This document shows positions 23,112 through 30,943 of a stretch of 32,874 bases of DNA, piece after piece. This stretch comes from an uncultured Lachnospiraceae bacterium (GTDB lineage: Bacteria > Bacillota > Clostridia > Lachnospirales > Lachnospiraceae). The notes beneath the pieces were generated by a model. It was not told where the DNA came from, ran no database searches, and saw only the letters and a program-made list of their open reading frames with translations. The first letter of the stretch is position 1. Each line of letters opens with the position of its first letter. Where the stretch lies: assembly GCA_947630855.1 (NCBI GenBank), contig CANRJF010000031.1:1-32874 (forward strand), read 5' to 3'. The translations under genes and the position numbers were made by a program.

Positions 23112-23160
23112 ACAGCTAATTAAATCTAAATAACCAGCCGCTTATCAGCGGCATTATAAA

Positions 23161-23195
23161 GCAGGAAATCTTTTCTGGATTTCCTGCTTTTTTTA
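23161..23195 (+). terminator. Terminator of the ugp operon
   Basis: A 10-bp perfect stem GCAGGAAATC/GATTTCCTGC with a 7-base loop is followed by eight T residues. A smaller GCCGCT/AGCGGC stem lies just upstream (23137-23152). Confidence 0.9.
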
Positions 23196-23234
23196 CCACT
23201 TATGCCTGAAAATCAGCCGGCTGTTGAAAATCTG

Positions 23235-23263
23235 TTGAAAGCAATAAATTATTTTCATATAAT
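23235..23263 (+). promoter_or_regulatory. Promoter of the LytTR-DUF3021 pair
   Basis: TTGAAA (23235-23240), 17-bp spacer, TATAAT (23258-23263), with start ATG about 27 bases after the -10. A second TTGAAA lies 11 bases upstream (23224-23229) and may be part of a LytTR-type direct-repeat binding site. Confidence 0.65.
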
Positions 23264-23289
23264 ATTTTCACAGAAAGGGGGAATTTCAA

Positions 23290-23730
23290 ATGCAGTTTGA
23301 AGTAAAGATAGACAGTTCGTATAATGAACCGAAAATCATCATATTGACTGCTTCCATGACGGAGGATGTAAATATGATACTGAACAAGCTGTCAAATCAT
23401 GTACCTCAGGTTATTTCAGGCAGTAAGGACGGCAAAATTGAAGTGATAGACCAGGGGGATTTAATTCGGATTTATACAAGCGCCGGAAAAGTTTTTGCCG
23501 TCACCCATAAAGGCGAATATACACTGCGCCTTCGGCTATATGAAATGGAGGAACGGCTGCCCTCCCATCAGTTTGTCCGTATTTCCAATTCGGAAATCAT
23601 TAATCTGAAAAAAGTCCATAACTTTGACATGAGTTTTACAGGTACGATTTGCGTTAAATTATCAAACGGCACAGTGACATATGTGTCCAGGCGTTATGTT
23701 TCAAAAATTAAAAAAATATTAGGAATATGA
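23290..23730 (+). CDS. LytTR family DNA-binding regulator
   Basis: A 146-residue protein without a receiver domain. Its C-terminal ~95 residues match the LytTR fold: YEMEERLPSHQFVRISNSEIINLKKV, then the CVKLSNGTVTYVSRRYVSKIKKIL tail that contacts DNA. Such stand-alone LytTR proteins are typically encoded beside DUF3021 membrane proteins, as here, and control a nearby transporter or themselves. ATG 23290 follows AAAGGGGG at about 6-7 bases. The regulated genes beyond its own operon are not evident. Confidence 0.85.
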   Translation: MQFEVKIDSSYNEPKIIILTASMTEDVNMILNKLSNHVPQVISGSKDGKIEVIDQGDLIRIYTSAGKVFAVTHKGEYTLRLRLYEMEERLPSHQFVRISNSEIINLKKVHNFDMSFTGTICVKLSNGTVTYVSRRYVSKIKKILGI

Positions 23731-23740
23731 GGTGGAAAAA

Positions 23741-24211
23741 ATGAAAAAGAAAATAGTTTCGCGGGGTATTTTTGGTTTTCCTGTTGGAATTGCAATCGGA
23801 TATTTAATTACTATATGTAGTTCTCTTATTTGGGCGGATGGATATTATGCTCCTTGTGTGCCGGAACTAATCTCCGTAATTGGAAACGAAATCAAAGCAG
23901 TTGTTTTACAGGCGTTTCTCTGTGGGTTGTTGGGTACTGGTTTTGCGGCAAGTTCAGTCATATGGGAAATAGAAAACTGGAGCATTACGAAACAGACCGG
24001 GATTTATTTTATCATTACTTCTGTAATCATGCTGCCCATTGCTTATGTTACCTATTGGATGGAGCATAGCATTGCCGGAGTATTCAGCTATTTTGGGATT
24101 TTTGCCCTGATTTTTGTTATTATTTGGATTATTCAATTTATGATTGGAAAGCATAATGTTAAAAAAATGAATGAAAACCTGCATAATGTAAATGACAGCA
24201 ACGCTTCCTGA
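23741..24211 (+). CDS. DUF3021 membrane protein, C-terminus altered by IS200 remnant
   Basis: A 156-residue protein with four predicted transmembrane helices (about residues 10-30, 50-72, 87-106, 113-135), matching DUF3021 partners of LytTR regulators, which probably modulate the regulator from the membrane. ATG 23741 has GAGG 8 bases upstream. The final residues and the TGA stop (24209-24211) lie inside sequence that, in another frame, encodes the IS200 HUH motif. The natural C-terminus has therefore probably been replaced; the membrane core is intact, so function may survive. Confidence 0.8.
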   Translation: MKKKIVSRGIFGFPVGIAIGYLITICSSLIWADGYYAPCVPELISVIGNEIKAVVLQAFLCGLLGTGFAASSVIWEIENWSITKQTGIYFIITSVIMLPIAYVTYWMEHSIAGVFSYFGIFALIFVIIWIIQFMIGKHNVKKMNENLHNVNDSNAS

Positions 24212-24400
24212 CCATGTGCATATGTATGTTTCAATTCCGCCAAAGTTGAGCGTTGCTAAGGCCATAGGCCGGATAAAGTGGAAGGAGATTCTAAACAACA
24301 ATAATAAAGTGCCGCTTTTAAGCGGCACCAGTAATCGGCGAATGGTTTGCCAGACCGCTTTTAGGCGGAAATGCAATGAGCCGGTAACTGCTTGCAGAGT
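24198..24400 (+). mobile_element. IS200/IS605-type remnant
   Basis: In one plus-strand frame, 24204-24275 encodes LPDHVHMYVSIPPKLSVAKA plus IGRIKWKE, the HUH region of the TnpA Y1 transposase (PDHVH at 24207-24221). The rest of tnpA, including the catalytic tyrosine helix, is missing. Hairpins typical of IS200 ends follow: a perfect GTGCCGCTT/AAGCGGCAC (24309-24328) and CCGC/GCGG (24355-24368). It is an internally deleted copy that cannot move by itself. Exact ends are uncertain. Confidence 0.65.
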
Positions 24401-24410
24401 GGCTTTGATT

Positions 24411-24812
24411 TTAGTTTTGCAGTTGTCTTAAGATTCCTTCTACTCTGCGGATTGCCTCTGCCACCTGGCCGGATGCCTGTTTAATCCGGTCCTGAACCAT
24501 CCAGTCTACAACAAAGCCGTCAAAAAACCAGTCCGCAAAGGACAGGAAATCGCCTGTCTCAATATCCAGATGGCATGTCATATTCACATCATCCAATTCT
24601 CTGCTGAAATTTCTCAGGTCATATTTTGCCTGTTCCATATTTTGTTTTGCACTGTCCATTTTGGAATGTTTTGCCATTGTAGAAATAAATCCTCCGCCAA
24701 ACATATCCCAAAGTCCCCAGTTTTTCGCGCTGTCTAAATTATTTTGCGCCTCTTTAAGGCTTCTCAATGCCCGGTTGCCGGCATCAATTGCTTCTCTTCT
24801 TTCTTTGTCCAA
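24411..24812 (-). CDS. Conserved hypothetical helical protein
   Basis: A 133-residue protein I do not recognise as a named family. The N-terminal ~70 residues are a heptad-rich, coiled-coil-like helix (RREAIDAGNRALRSLKEAQNN and onward) interrupted by a glycine-rich GLWDMFGGGFIS turn. The middle has a FLSFADWFFDGFVVDWMVQDRI aromatic segment, and the C-terminus is again helical. There is no signal peptide. The start is probably TTG 24812, overlapping the upstream gene by 29 bases, with AAAGGA 8 bases before it. It is coupled to the MmcQ/YjbR-like gene. No function can be given. Confidence 0.6.
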   Translation of the reverse strand: MDKERREAIDAGNRALRSLKEAQNNLDSAKNWGLWDMFGGGFISTMAKHSKMDSAKQNMEQAKYDLRNFSRELDDVNMTCHLDIETGDFLSFADWFFDGFVVDWMVQDRIKQASGQVAEAIRRVEGILRQLQN

Positions 24813-25146
24813 TTCTTTTTCCTTTCGTTAAGTCATAGCTTTCGCCAATCATCCGGTTAATATCCTTATCAGGAACTGTTCCGTCCAGAATAATAGAATT
24901 CCAGTGTGTCTTGTTCATATGATATGCAGGTAATACAGACGGGAATGCATTTCTCCAGAAATCTCTCCATTCCGGGTCGCATTTTACGTTAATCCATATG
25001 TATTCATCCTTATCATAAATCATTGCAAATATCTTTTTATTTTCCTTATGACGCATGACACACCAATTATTATCGTGAAAAGGATAATCTTCATATACAT
25101 CTTTAAATGAACAACAATATTGTATTGCTTCCTGTCTTGTCTGCAT
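24784..25146 (-). CDS. MmcQ/YjbR family protein
   Basis: A 120-residue protein of the YjbR fold, which is related to the CyaY-like and double-wing DNA-binding families. Signatures: EAIQYCCSFKDVYEDYPF at the N-terminus, VMRHKENKKIFAMIY, IWINVKCDP, and the AYHMNKTHWNSIILDGTVPD stretch. DNA binding has been proposed for the family but is not well established. ATG 25146 has GAGG upstream. A promoter-like TTGAAA-N17-TTAAAT lies on the minus strand upstream. It overlaps the unknown helical protein downstream. Confidence 0.85.
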   Translation of the reverse strand: MQTRQEAIQYCCSFKDVYEDYPFHDNNWCVMRHKENKKIFAMIYDKDEYIWINVKCDPEWRDFWRNAFPSVLPAYHMNKTHWNSIILDGTVPDKDINRMIGESYDLTKGKRIGQRKKRSN

Positions 25147-25215
25147 AATGACCTCTGAATTTTAATTATTTAAAATGATAACAAAAATGCTTTCAAAGGT
25201 CAAGAAGGTATTTGA

Positions 25216-25244
25216 TTGATATCGTTTGGTGGGATGTGTATAAT
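25216..25244 (+). promoter_or_regulatory. Promoter of the two-component system
   Basis: TTGATA (25216-25221), 17-bp spacer, TATAAT (25239-25244), giving a leader of about 75 nt before ATG 25326. Confidence 0.6.
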
Positions 25245-25325
25245 AAAAAAGCAGAAAAAATTTGGCGGAATTTTGACTTTTGCTGCTTATGATAAAATGG
25301 ACAAAATATCCGGGGAGTAAAGTCT

Positions 25326-26000
25326 ATGAAATATAAAATATTAGTGATAGATGATGAAGAAATGATTTTATCAATGTTGAAAAAATGTCTGCAGAATGAG
25401 GGCTTTCTGGTATATACGGCAGACAGTGCAAAAAAGGCATTAAAATTGCTGTCTGATACGCCGGATATTATATTGTTAGACATCAATATGCCTAAGATGG
25501 ACGGGTTAGAATTATGCCGGCTTATTCGAGAACATGTATCCTGCCCTATTATTTTTCTGACGGCAAGAGTGACGGAACAGGATGTGATAAAAGGCTTATC
25601 TGTCGGCGGAGATGATTATATAACCAAGCCCTTTAGTGTAGATGAACTTTCAGCAAGGATTTCGGCACATCTGCGGCGTGAAGAAAGGAGGGCAGCAGCA
25701 GTAAATCTAAGGTTTGATGAAGAGCTGGTTATTGACTATAACAGCAGGGAGGTTTTTTACGGAAAAAAGCAGTTGGATTTCTCAAATAAAGAGTTTGAAA
25801 TTATCCGGTTTCTTTCCCAAAATGCAGGGATGGTTTTTGACAGGGAAACTATTTATGAAAAACTTTGGGGCTATGACAAAGAAGGGGACAGCATTGTAGT
25901 AAAAGAACATATCCGAAAGATACGGAATAAACTGTCGGTTTATACCGATAAAAATTATATTGCAACAGTATGGGGAGTTGGATATAAATGGATAAAATAA
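25326..26000 (+). CDS. OmpR/PhoB-family response regulator
   Basis: A 224-residue regulator. The receiver domain has acidic pocket D9-D10, phosphoacceptor D52 (LLDINMPKMDG) and the conserved lysine in DDYITKPF. The C-terminal winged helix (FSNKEFEIIRFLSQNAGMVFDRETIYEKLWGY, read as one region) binds DNA. GGGGAG precedes ATG by 8 bases. The gene overlaps its histidine kinase by 13 bases, and the ABC transporter genes follow in the same direction, so it probably controls that transporter, as in BceRS/VirRS-like modules. Confidence 0.9.
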   Translation: MKYKILVIDDEEMILSMLKKCLQNEGFLVYTADSAKKALKLLSDTPDIILLDINMPKMDGLELCRLIREHVSCPIIFLTARVTEQDVIKGLSVGGDDYITKPFSVDELSARISAHLRREERRAAAVNLRFDEELVIDYNSREVFYGKKQLDFSNKEFEIIRFLSQNAGMVFDRETIYEKLWGYDKEGDSIVVKEHIRKIRNKLSVYTDKNYIATVWGVGYKWIK

Positions 26001-27160
26001 AATCGCTGAAAATGTCTATGATAATTACTTTTTTAATTACAATATGTGTGATTACCATGCTCTCAGCCATCACAATTTTTGCGGCAAACCAGACCCGGCA
26101 GGGGATATTAAAAAAGCGGCAGTTGGTGATAAGTTCTCCCCACCTTAAGATTGATGAACAGACAGGCGGTTATATTATTGATATAGGTAAAAGCGATGTT
26201 AAATGGCAGCCGCTTGGCACTAAGGATAATATAGCCTATTATGGCTCGTATATTGTCATGACAGCCTTTCCTGTCCTTTATATTATTATTGGTATTGGTG
26301 CGGCGGCTGCGGTTTATTACAGAAGGAAACTGCGGACGCCGATTACACAGTTGCAGAATGGAGTAGAAAGGATACAGGAGAATGACCTTGATTTCCATAT
26401 TTCATATGACGGCGATGATGAATTGGGGCAGCTATGCTGTTCTATGGAAAAAATGAGAAGTGAACTCCGTGAAAATCATAAGGCATTGTGGGAATCTTTG
26501 GAACAAAGAAAATTACTGAATGCTTCGGTGGCACATGATTTAAGAACACCGATTACTGTCCTGAAAGGGTATATGGATTATCTGGAAAAAAATATTTTAC
26601 AGGATAAACTTACGGAAGAGGAATTGATGGATACGGTGTCGTCCATGCGGGGAGCTGTGATACGGTTAGAACAATATGTGGAGTGTGTTCGGGATATTGA
26701 AAGAATAGAAAGTATTGAAATCAAGAAGCAGCCTGAAAATACAAAATTGCTGTTAAATGAAATAGAAAGTAATGTGCGTCAGTTGGCACAGGGAAAGGAA
26801 ATTCTTTTTTCAAACAGCGTTTCATTGGATGAGGCCAACATAGATAAAAGTGTATTATTTCGGATTTTAGAAAATCTTTTGCAAAATGCATTGAGATATT
26901 CTGAAAAGCAGATAAACATAGATATTTCCCGGAAAGACAGATTTTTAGTTCTTACCGTAAAGGATGACGGGGAAGGTTTTACAGAAGAGGATTTGAGAAA
27001 GGCAGCCACCGTATTTTATAGTAAGGATAAGGGAAGGGAACATTTCGGCATAGGTCTTAGTGTCTGCAGGATGCTTTGTGAAAAACATGGGGGTTTGCTG
27101 TATATCAGAAACAATAAAGGAAAGGGGGGGTGTGTCATTGCTGAACTGAATATTTTGTAG
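25988..27160 (+). CDS. Sensor histidine kinase
   Basis: A 390-residue membrane kinase. Helices at residues ~10-33 and ~88-111 flank a short ~55-residue external loop. HAMP follows (RRKLRTPITQLQNGVERIQ), then HisKA with H183 in SVAHDLRTPITVLKGY. The ATP-binding domain has N (ENLLQNALRYS), DDGEGF and GIGLSVCRML. The small sensor loop resembles kinases that sense within the membrane or via a transporter. It is coupled to the response regulator; 70 bases separate it from the ABC ATPase gene. Confidence 0.9.
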   Translation: MDKIKSLKMSMIITFLITICVITMLSAITIFAANQTRQGILKKRQLVISSPHLKIDEQTGGYIIDIGKSDVKWQPLGTKDNIAYYGSYIVMTAFPVLYIIIGIGAAAAVYYRRKLRTPITQLQNGVERIQENDLDFHISYDGDDELGQLCCSMEKMRSELRENHKALWESLEQRKLLNASVAHDLRTPITVLKGYMDYLEKNILQDKLTEEELMDTVSSMRGAVIRLEQYVECVRDIERIESIEIKKQPENTKLLLNEIESNVRQLAQGKEILFSNSVSLDEANIDKSVLFRILENLLQNALRYSEKQINIDISRKDRFLVLTVKDDGEGFTEEDLRKAATVFYSKDKGREHFGIGLSVCRMLCEKHGGLLYIRNNKGKGGCVIAELNIL

Positions 27161-27230
27161 TGTGTTTTCGGAAAATTGACTTTTGGGATATAAAATCTTC
27201 TTACATTACAAGTAAGGAGGTTTTTTATTT

Positions 27231-27977
27231 ATGGAAATCCGAATCAATAATCTTTCCAAGAAATATGGAAAAAAGACGGCTCTTTCACATGTATCTGTTA
27301 CGATTCATTCTGGAATGTACGGGCTTCTTGGACGGAACGGGTCAGGTAAAACCAGTCTGATGAGAATTTTAGCAACTCTTTCTAAGCCGTCAGGCGGCGA
27401 AGTCAGCATGAATGGTGTACCAATAAAAGAAACAGCCAAAATCAGGGAAATGGTGGGTTATCTTCCCCAGGATTTTTCCTTTTACAGAAATATGACTGTT
27501 TATGGCGCCATGGATTATCTTGGATTGTTATCCGGTGTTCCGGATAAAGTGCGAAGGGAAAGAATCTTTACGTTGCTTGAAGGGGTAAATCTGAAAGATG
27601 ATGCACGAATGAAAGTAAAGGCACTATCAGGAGGCATGAAAAGGAGGTTAGGGATTGCACAGGCATTATTGCATAATCCGGAGATTCTTATTGTGGATGA
27701 ACCAACTGCAGGACTTGACCCGGAAGAGCGTATGCGTTTCCGTAATTTGCTGGGCAAATTTGCGGAGGGGAGGATTGTATTGCTGTCAACGCACATTGTT
27801 TCCGATATTGAGTCAATTTGTGAAAACATTGGCGTATTAAATGAAGGCAGGCTTATATTCAATGGCAGTACAGAAGAATTGATACAGAAGGCAGGGGGGA
27901 AAGAAGGGCAGGCTCCTGCTTTGGAGGATGGATATATGTATCTGCTAAGTCAAAGACAGGGAGGTGTTCAGGTTTGA
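27231..27977 (+). CDS. ABC transporter ATPase
   Basis: A 248-residue ATPase of the exporter/ABC-2 class: GRNGSGKTS (Walker A), LPQDFSFYRNMT (Q-loop), LSGGMKRRLGIAQ (signature), ILIVDEPTAGLDPEE (Walker B) and STHIV (H-loop). AAGGAGG lies about 10 bases before ATG 27231. The leader has a small CTTAC-N7-GTAAG inverted repeat (27198-27216 region) that might be a regulator site. It is followed by two membrane genes with overlapping ends, forming an exporter or a resistance module for peptides or lipids. Confidence 0.9.
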   Translation: MEIRINNLSKKYGKKTALSHVSVTIHSGMYGLLGRNGSGKTSLMRILATLSKPSGGEVSMNGVPIKETAKIREMVGYLPQDFSFYRNMTVYGAMDYLGLLSGVPDKVRRERIFTLLEGVNLKDDARMKVKALSGGMKRRLGIAQALLHNPEILIVDEPTAGLDPEERMRFRNLLGKFAEGRIVLLSTHIVSDIESICENIGVLNEGRLIFNGSTEELIQKAGGKEGQAPALEDGYMYLLSQRQGGVQV

Positions 27978-29341
27978 AATTGTATGTAAGAGAGTGCCGC
28001 AAAATAGCAGCAAGCATAATATATTATTTGTTTATTACTGTTTTGGTATGCAGTTGGTTTGGGAATTTTCGGGGTTTTACAATGAAGGAAATAGACCGTG
28101 GGAATGGGACTGCCGGGGCAGACTATGGATTTGACCGCCCATTACTTGCAAAGCCGTTAAAAACAGATAAGTTTTTTGGTACAAAGACCAAAGAAAATCC
28201 TGAAAAGATTATGTGCGGAATGGCGGATATTTTATTGACAGAGTACCGTAATAATTCTTATACAACATATCCTTTGGGATATTATAAATCGGTTTCCCTG
28301 AATGAGGATGAGCAAAACAGAATACTTGGAATTTTGTGTGAAATAACCGGGCTTACAAAATCACAACTGGATACACTTCCAAAGGATTATTTTCCTGGTA
28401 TAAATGGTACGATAATACATTCCGGCAGTTTTGAAACGGACAGTAGTGGAAATATTATTATTACCAATGCAGAAAATTCGGATAAATCCGTTGACAAAAC
28501 AAAGCATTTTATATCACAGGTTTCATATGAAAGATTTAAGGAACTGCTGACAGAAGCAGAAAGTATTACGGAAGGCGGATATTATTATTCATTGGATGTT
28601 TTAACAGAATGTTTTGGGCAGTCTGATATGTCTTATGAGGAAGCAATGGAAGAATATAATCACGCGGTTTTTGATGAGAATATCACCGTACCTTTCGCAC
28701 GGCTGTTCTGCGATTATATGGGATTGGCATTAGGTTTGTATCCCATATTTATTGTAGTGGTTATGTGGTTGAAAGACCGTATGGATAATGGGACGGAATT
28801 GATTTATGCCAGAAAAATATCTTCATTTAAGCTGGTGTTTTCAAGGTATCTTGCCGGTATCACAATGATTTTAATTCCTGTTGTGCTGCTTTCTTTTGAA
28901 TCGCTGATACCGCTTATTTCTTTTGGGGCAGAAAACGGATTTTCAGTAGATTATTTTGCTTATATCAGGTACATTTGCTGGTGGCTGCTTCCCACAGTCA
29001 TGGCGGTATGTGCAGCGGGAATGTTTTTTACCTTATTGACGGATTCTCCTATTGCCATTATTTTGCAGTTTTTATGGTGGACAGTTGATAAGGGGGTAAC
29101 GGGATTGTCAGGAGATACAAATATTACAACCTTGATGGTAAGGCATAATACTTTGCGGGGCTATGAAATCATACAGGATGGATTTAAAGCAATTTGCATA
29201 AACAGGGCAGCTTTAGCTGGCATGGGCATTTTGTTTGCCGGTTTATCCGTATGGATTTTAGGGCAGAAGCGGAAAGGAAGAATCAATGCGGCGAATATAT
29301 ATGGCATGTTCAACAAATTTTCATCTTGCCATAAGAAATAA
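27974..29341 (+). CDS. ABC transporter membrane subunit (ABC-2 like)
   Basis: A 455-residue membrane protein. One N-terminal helix (about 12-32), a large polar extracytoplasmic region (~35-245), then about six C-terminal helices. This is a common architecture in ABC-2-type subunits of antimicrobial-peptide or lantibiotic exporters. The start is TTG 27974, overlapping the ATPase stop by 4 bases, with GGAGG 9 bases upstream. The substrate is unknown. Its end overlaps the next membrane gene by 56 bases. Confidence 0.75.
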   Translation: MKLYVRECRKIAASIIYYLFITVLVCSWFGNFRGFTMKEIDRGNGTAGADYGFDRPLLAKPLKTDKFFGTKTKENPEKIMCGMADILLTEYRNNSYTTYPLGYYKSVSLNEDEQNRILGILCEITGLTKSQLDTLPKDYFPGINGTIIHSGSFETDSSGNIIITNAENSDKSVDKTKHFISQVSYERFKELLTEAESITEGGYYYSLDVLTECFGQSDMSYEEAMEEYNHAVFDENITVPFARLFCDYMGLALGLYPIFIVVVMWLKDRMDNGTELIYARKISSFKLVFSRYLAGITMILIPVVLLSFESLIPLISFGAENGFSVDYFAYIRYICWWLLPTVMAVCAAGMFFTLLTDSPIAIILQFLWWTVDKGVTGLSGDTNITTLMVRHNTLRGYEIIQDGFKAICINRAALAGMGILFAGLSVWILGQKRKGRINAANIYGMFNKFSSCHKK

Positions 29342-29918
29342 CCTGTTTTTGGCAGCAGTTTATTTATGGATAGTTCCTCTGTTAAGAGGAATTGCAAATT
29401 TGGATGCGGTTCGTTCGGCAGAATGTTTGGAACAATCCGTCATACTCATAGGAATGTTCCTTATCATTCCGCTGAATGCTCCCGAACAGTCAAGAGCGAT
29501 ACGGGAAGTAGTTTGTACAAAGAAAACACCTCATTGGAAAATATTGTTTTTGCGTTTGGTAATGTCAATGATGCTGCTTGTTATGATGACAGGTATATTT
29601 TCTGGAATTATGGTTTGGAAAAACTGCACATTTCCTTTTATTCCATATGTGGCAGGAACAGTTATAAGTGCAACGGCATTAGGCAGTTCAGGTTTTCTTG
29701 TATCGGAATTAAGTAATTCTGTTGCTGCAGGATACTTAGTATCCATGGGATATTATCTATTAAATCTTCCCGGTAATATATGGGATGAGAGCATCTTTTA
29801 TTTATTTTCCATGAGTAGGGGAAGTTATACGACAAAACTATGGCTTGCTTTGTTGAGCGTATTGTTTATGGCGGGGGCTTTGATTTATGAGAAAAGCAGG
29901 AATAGCCCCAGGGCTTAA
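29286..29918 (+). CDS. Second ABC transporter membrane subunit
   Basis: A 210-residue protein with about six hydrophobic segments and no other motif. Its start (ATG 29286, GGAAG 5 bases upstream) lies inside the preceding permease gene, showing tight coupling. It likely completes the transporter. Its last codons overlap the convergent PIN toxin gene by 4 bases, leaving no room for a terminator. Confidence 0.7.
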   Translation: MRRIYMACSTNFHLAIRNNLFLAAVYLWIVPLLRGIANLDAVRSAECLEQSVILIGMFLIIPLNAPEQSRAIREVVCTKKTPHWKILFLRLVMSMMLLVMMTGIFSGIMVWKNCTFPFIPYVAGTVISATALGSSGFLVSELSNSVAAGYLVSMGYYLLNLPGNIWDESIFYLFSMSRGSYTTKLWLALLSVLFMAGALIYEKSRNSPRA

Positions 29919-30331
29919 TTTGTCTTGTTTAAAATGTCCAGAAATTCTTTTGCCGTAACGATGAATGGTTTCATGGGAAAGTGCTTTATATTGCCGGTAA
30001 CCAAATATGCATCGTCTTCTTGCTTTTCAACAACGACTTCATAAAAAGGAAGGTCTTTCATGTCTGGAAGTAACTCGCCGGTTGGTGCAGGTATAATTCG
30101 TTCTCCATACTTTTCGATGGTTGACAGAAGTATACTGACAGTTCCTTCTGAAAAATGAAACTTGGTACGTCGCAGCACTTCGTTGTATTCTTTCAGGATT
30201 TCATCATTGAAGAGTGGAATCACTTCACCAGAGAACAGTTTTCCAACGACCAGAACAGTAGCGGCATCGTCGTGACTTGACAGCAATGCAGAAACAAGGA
30301 CATTTGTGTCAATTACTGCATAGCAGATCAT
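29915..30331 (-). CDS. PIN-domain toxin of a type II TA system
   Basis: A 138-residue PIN nuclease (TIGR00305-like). Acidic residues sit where PIN enzymes bind metal: D8 (VIDTN), E in NDEILKEYNEVL and the pair in QEDDAYLVTGNIKHF. It probably cleaves RNA. ATG 30331 directly abuts the antitoxin stop, and its GGAGGTG site lies in the antitoxin's last codons, so translation follows the antitoxin. Only the immediate antitoxin partner is nearby. Confidence 0.85.
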   Translation of the reverse strand: MICYAVIDTNVLVSALLSSHDDAATVLVVGKLFSGEVIPLFNDEILKEYNEVLRRTKFHFSEGTVSILLSTIEKYGERIIPAPTGELLPDMKDLPFYEVVVEKQEDDAYLVTGNIKHFPMKPFIVTAKEFLDILNKTN

Positions 30332-30625
30332 TTATTCACCTCCGTACCGTGCTTGTCTGATTTCTTCGTTGATTTCATCTAAGCTTAAATCCTGAACACC
30401 GTGTTGCTTTGCTTCCTCTCGTAAGGCAAGAAAAGCCTGCATGCCGGAAGCTCTGGTTACTTCCTCAGAAGCCTGAATTTCAAATGGAATTTTTCTTTCC
30501 CGGACAACAGCCCGTGCAAACACATTGAATGCAGTGGTAGCATTCATCCCAAAGTCAGCACAAAGAGCATCAAATTGACGCTTCAAAGCCTCGTCCATCC
30601 GAATACTAAAAGTAGCCTGTGCCAT
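30332..30625 (-). CDS. RelB/DinJ family antitoxin
   Basis: A 97-residue protein. The N-terminal ribbon-helix-helix (ATFSIRMDEALKRQFDALC, then FGMNATTAFNVFARAVVRERKIPFEI) binds DNA, and the C-terminal helix (LSLDEINEEIRQARYGGE) probably neutralises the toxin. GGAGG lies 7 bases before ATG 30625; an upstream in-frame ATG at 30658 lies within the promoter. RelB/DinJ proteins usually partner with RelE/YafQ toxins; here the partner is a PIN nuclease. Confidence 0.85.
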   Translation of the reverse strand: MAQATFSIRMDEALKRQFDALCADFGMNATTAFNVFARAVVRERKIPFEIQASEEVTRASGMQAFLALREEAKQHGVQDLSLDEINEEIRQARYGGE

Positions 30626-30644
30626 ATCAACACCTCCTTCACTA

Positions 30645-30680
30645 TCTATTATATTCAATAAAACGAAAATTGCAATAGAT
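30645..30680 (-). promoter_or_regulatory. TA operon promoter with inverted repeat
   Basis: Minus strand: -35 TTGCAA (30675-30670), 16-bp spacer, -10 TATAAT (30653-30648). ATCTATT (30645-30651) and AATAGAT (30674-30680) form an inverted repeat that covers both hexamers, a fitting operator for the ribbon-helix-helix antitoxin. Confidence 0.6.
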
Positions 30681-30762
30681 ATGAACCTATTAGGTGAAAA
30701 TTTATATAAAATTGTTACTCATCTTTAGTTATTGAACCAAAGACAGCGAACTGCAACCGGCT

Positions 30763-30791
30763 GCAGTTATTAGAAAATTTCTAATAACTGC
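30763..30791. repeat. Perfect 14-bp-arm palindrome
   Basis: GCAGTTATTAGAAA and its exact reverse complement surround one central A. No T-run follows on either strand, so it is not a standard terminator. A second inverted repeat (CGTATCTG/CAGATACG, 30816-30823 and 30837-30844) lies just beyond. Both are in the 318-base gap between the TA operon and pstS. Confidence 0.7.
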
Positions 30792-30846
30792 GGATAACGG
30801 CAAGAGGTATAATGGCGTATCTGTGTGGGTACTGAGCAGATACGAA

Positions 30847-30902
30847 TTAACTTACAATTAACATACACGCACTTTTGGAATTAACATTGGCGGATATACA
30901 AT
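30847..30902 (+). promoter_or_regulatory. Pho-box-like repeats and promoter of pst
   Basis: TTAACT (30847) and TTAACA (30858) are exactly 11 bp apart, with a further TTAACA at 30881. TACAAT (30897-30902) is a plausible -10, starting 33 bases after the second in-phase unit; no consensus -35 is present. Together with the gene downstream, this fits a PhoP-activated promoter. Confidence 0.65.
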
Positions 30903-30943
30903 GTATTCGTACAAAAAAATATTTCAAAGGAGCGTGTTTATTT

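Noticed and set aside
25326-27160. Treating the two-component system as PhoPR that controls ugp and pst
   Set aside because: It is linked to ABC exporter genes, and its small sensor loop is unlike PhoR with its PAS region. The phosphate regulator is probably outside the window.
27160-27230. A promoter in front of the ABC ATPase gene (TTGACT at about 27175 with TATAAA close by)
   Set aside because: The spacing between the boxes is only 7 bases, and no -10 fits at 16-18 bases. The ABC genes may simply be co-transcribed with the two-component system.
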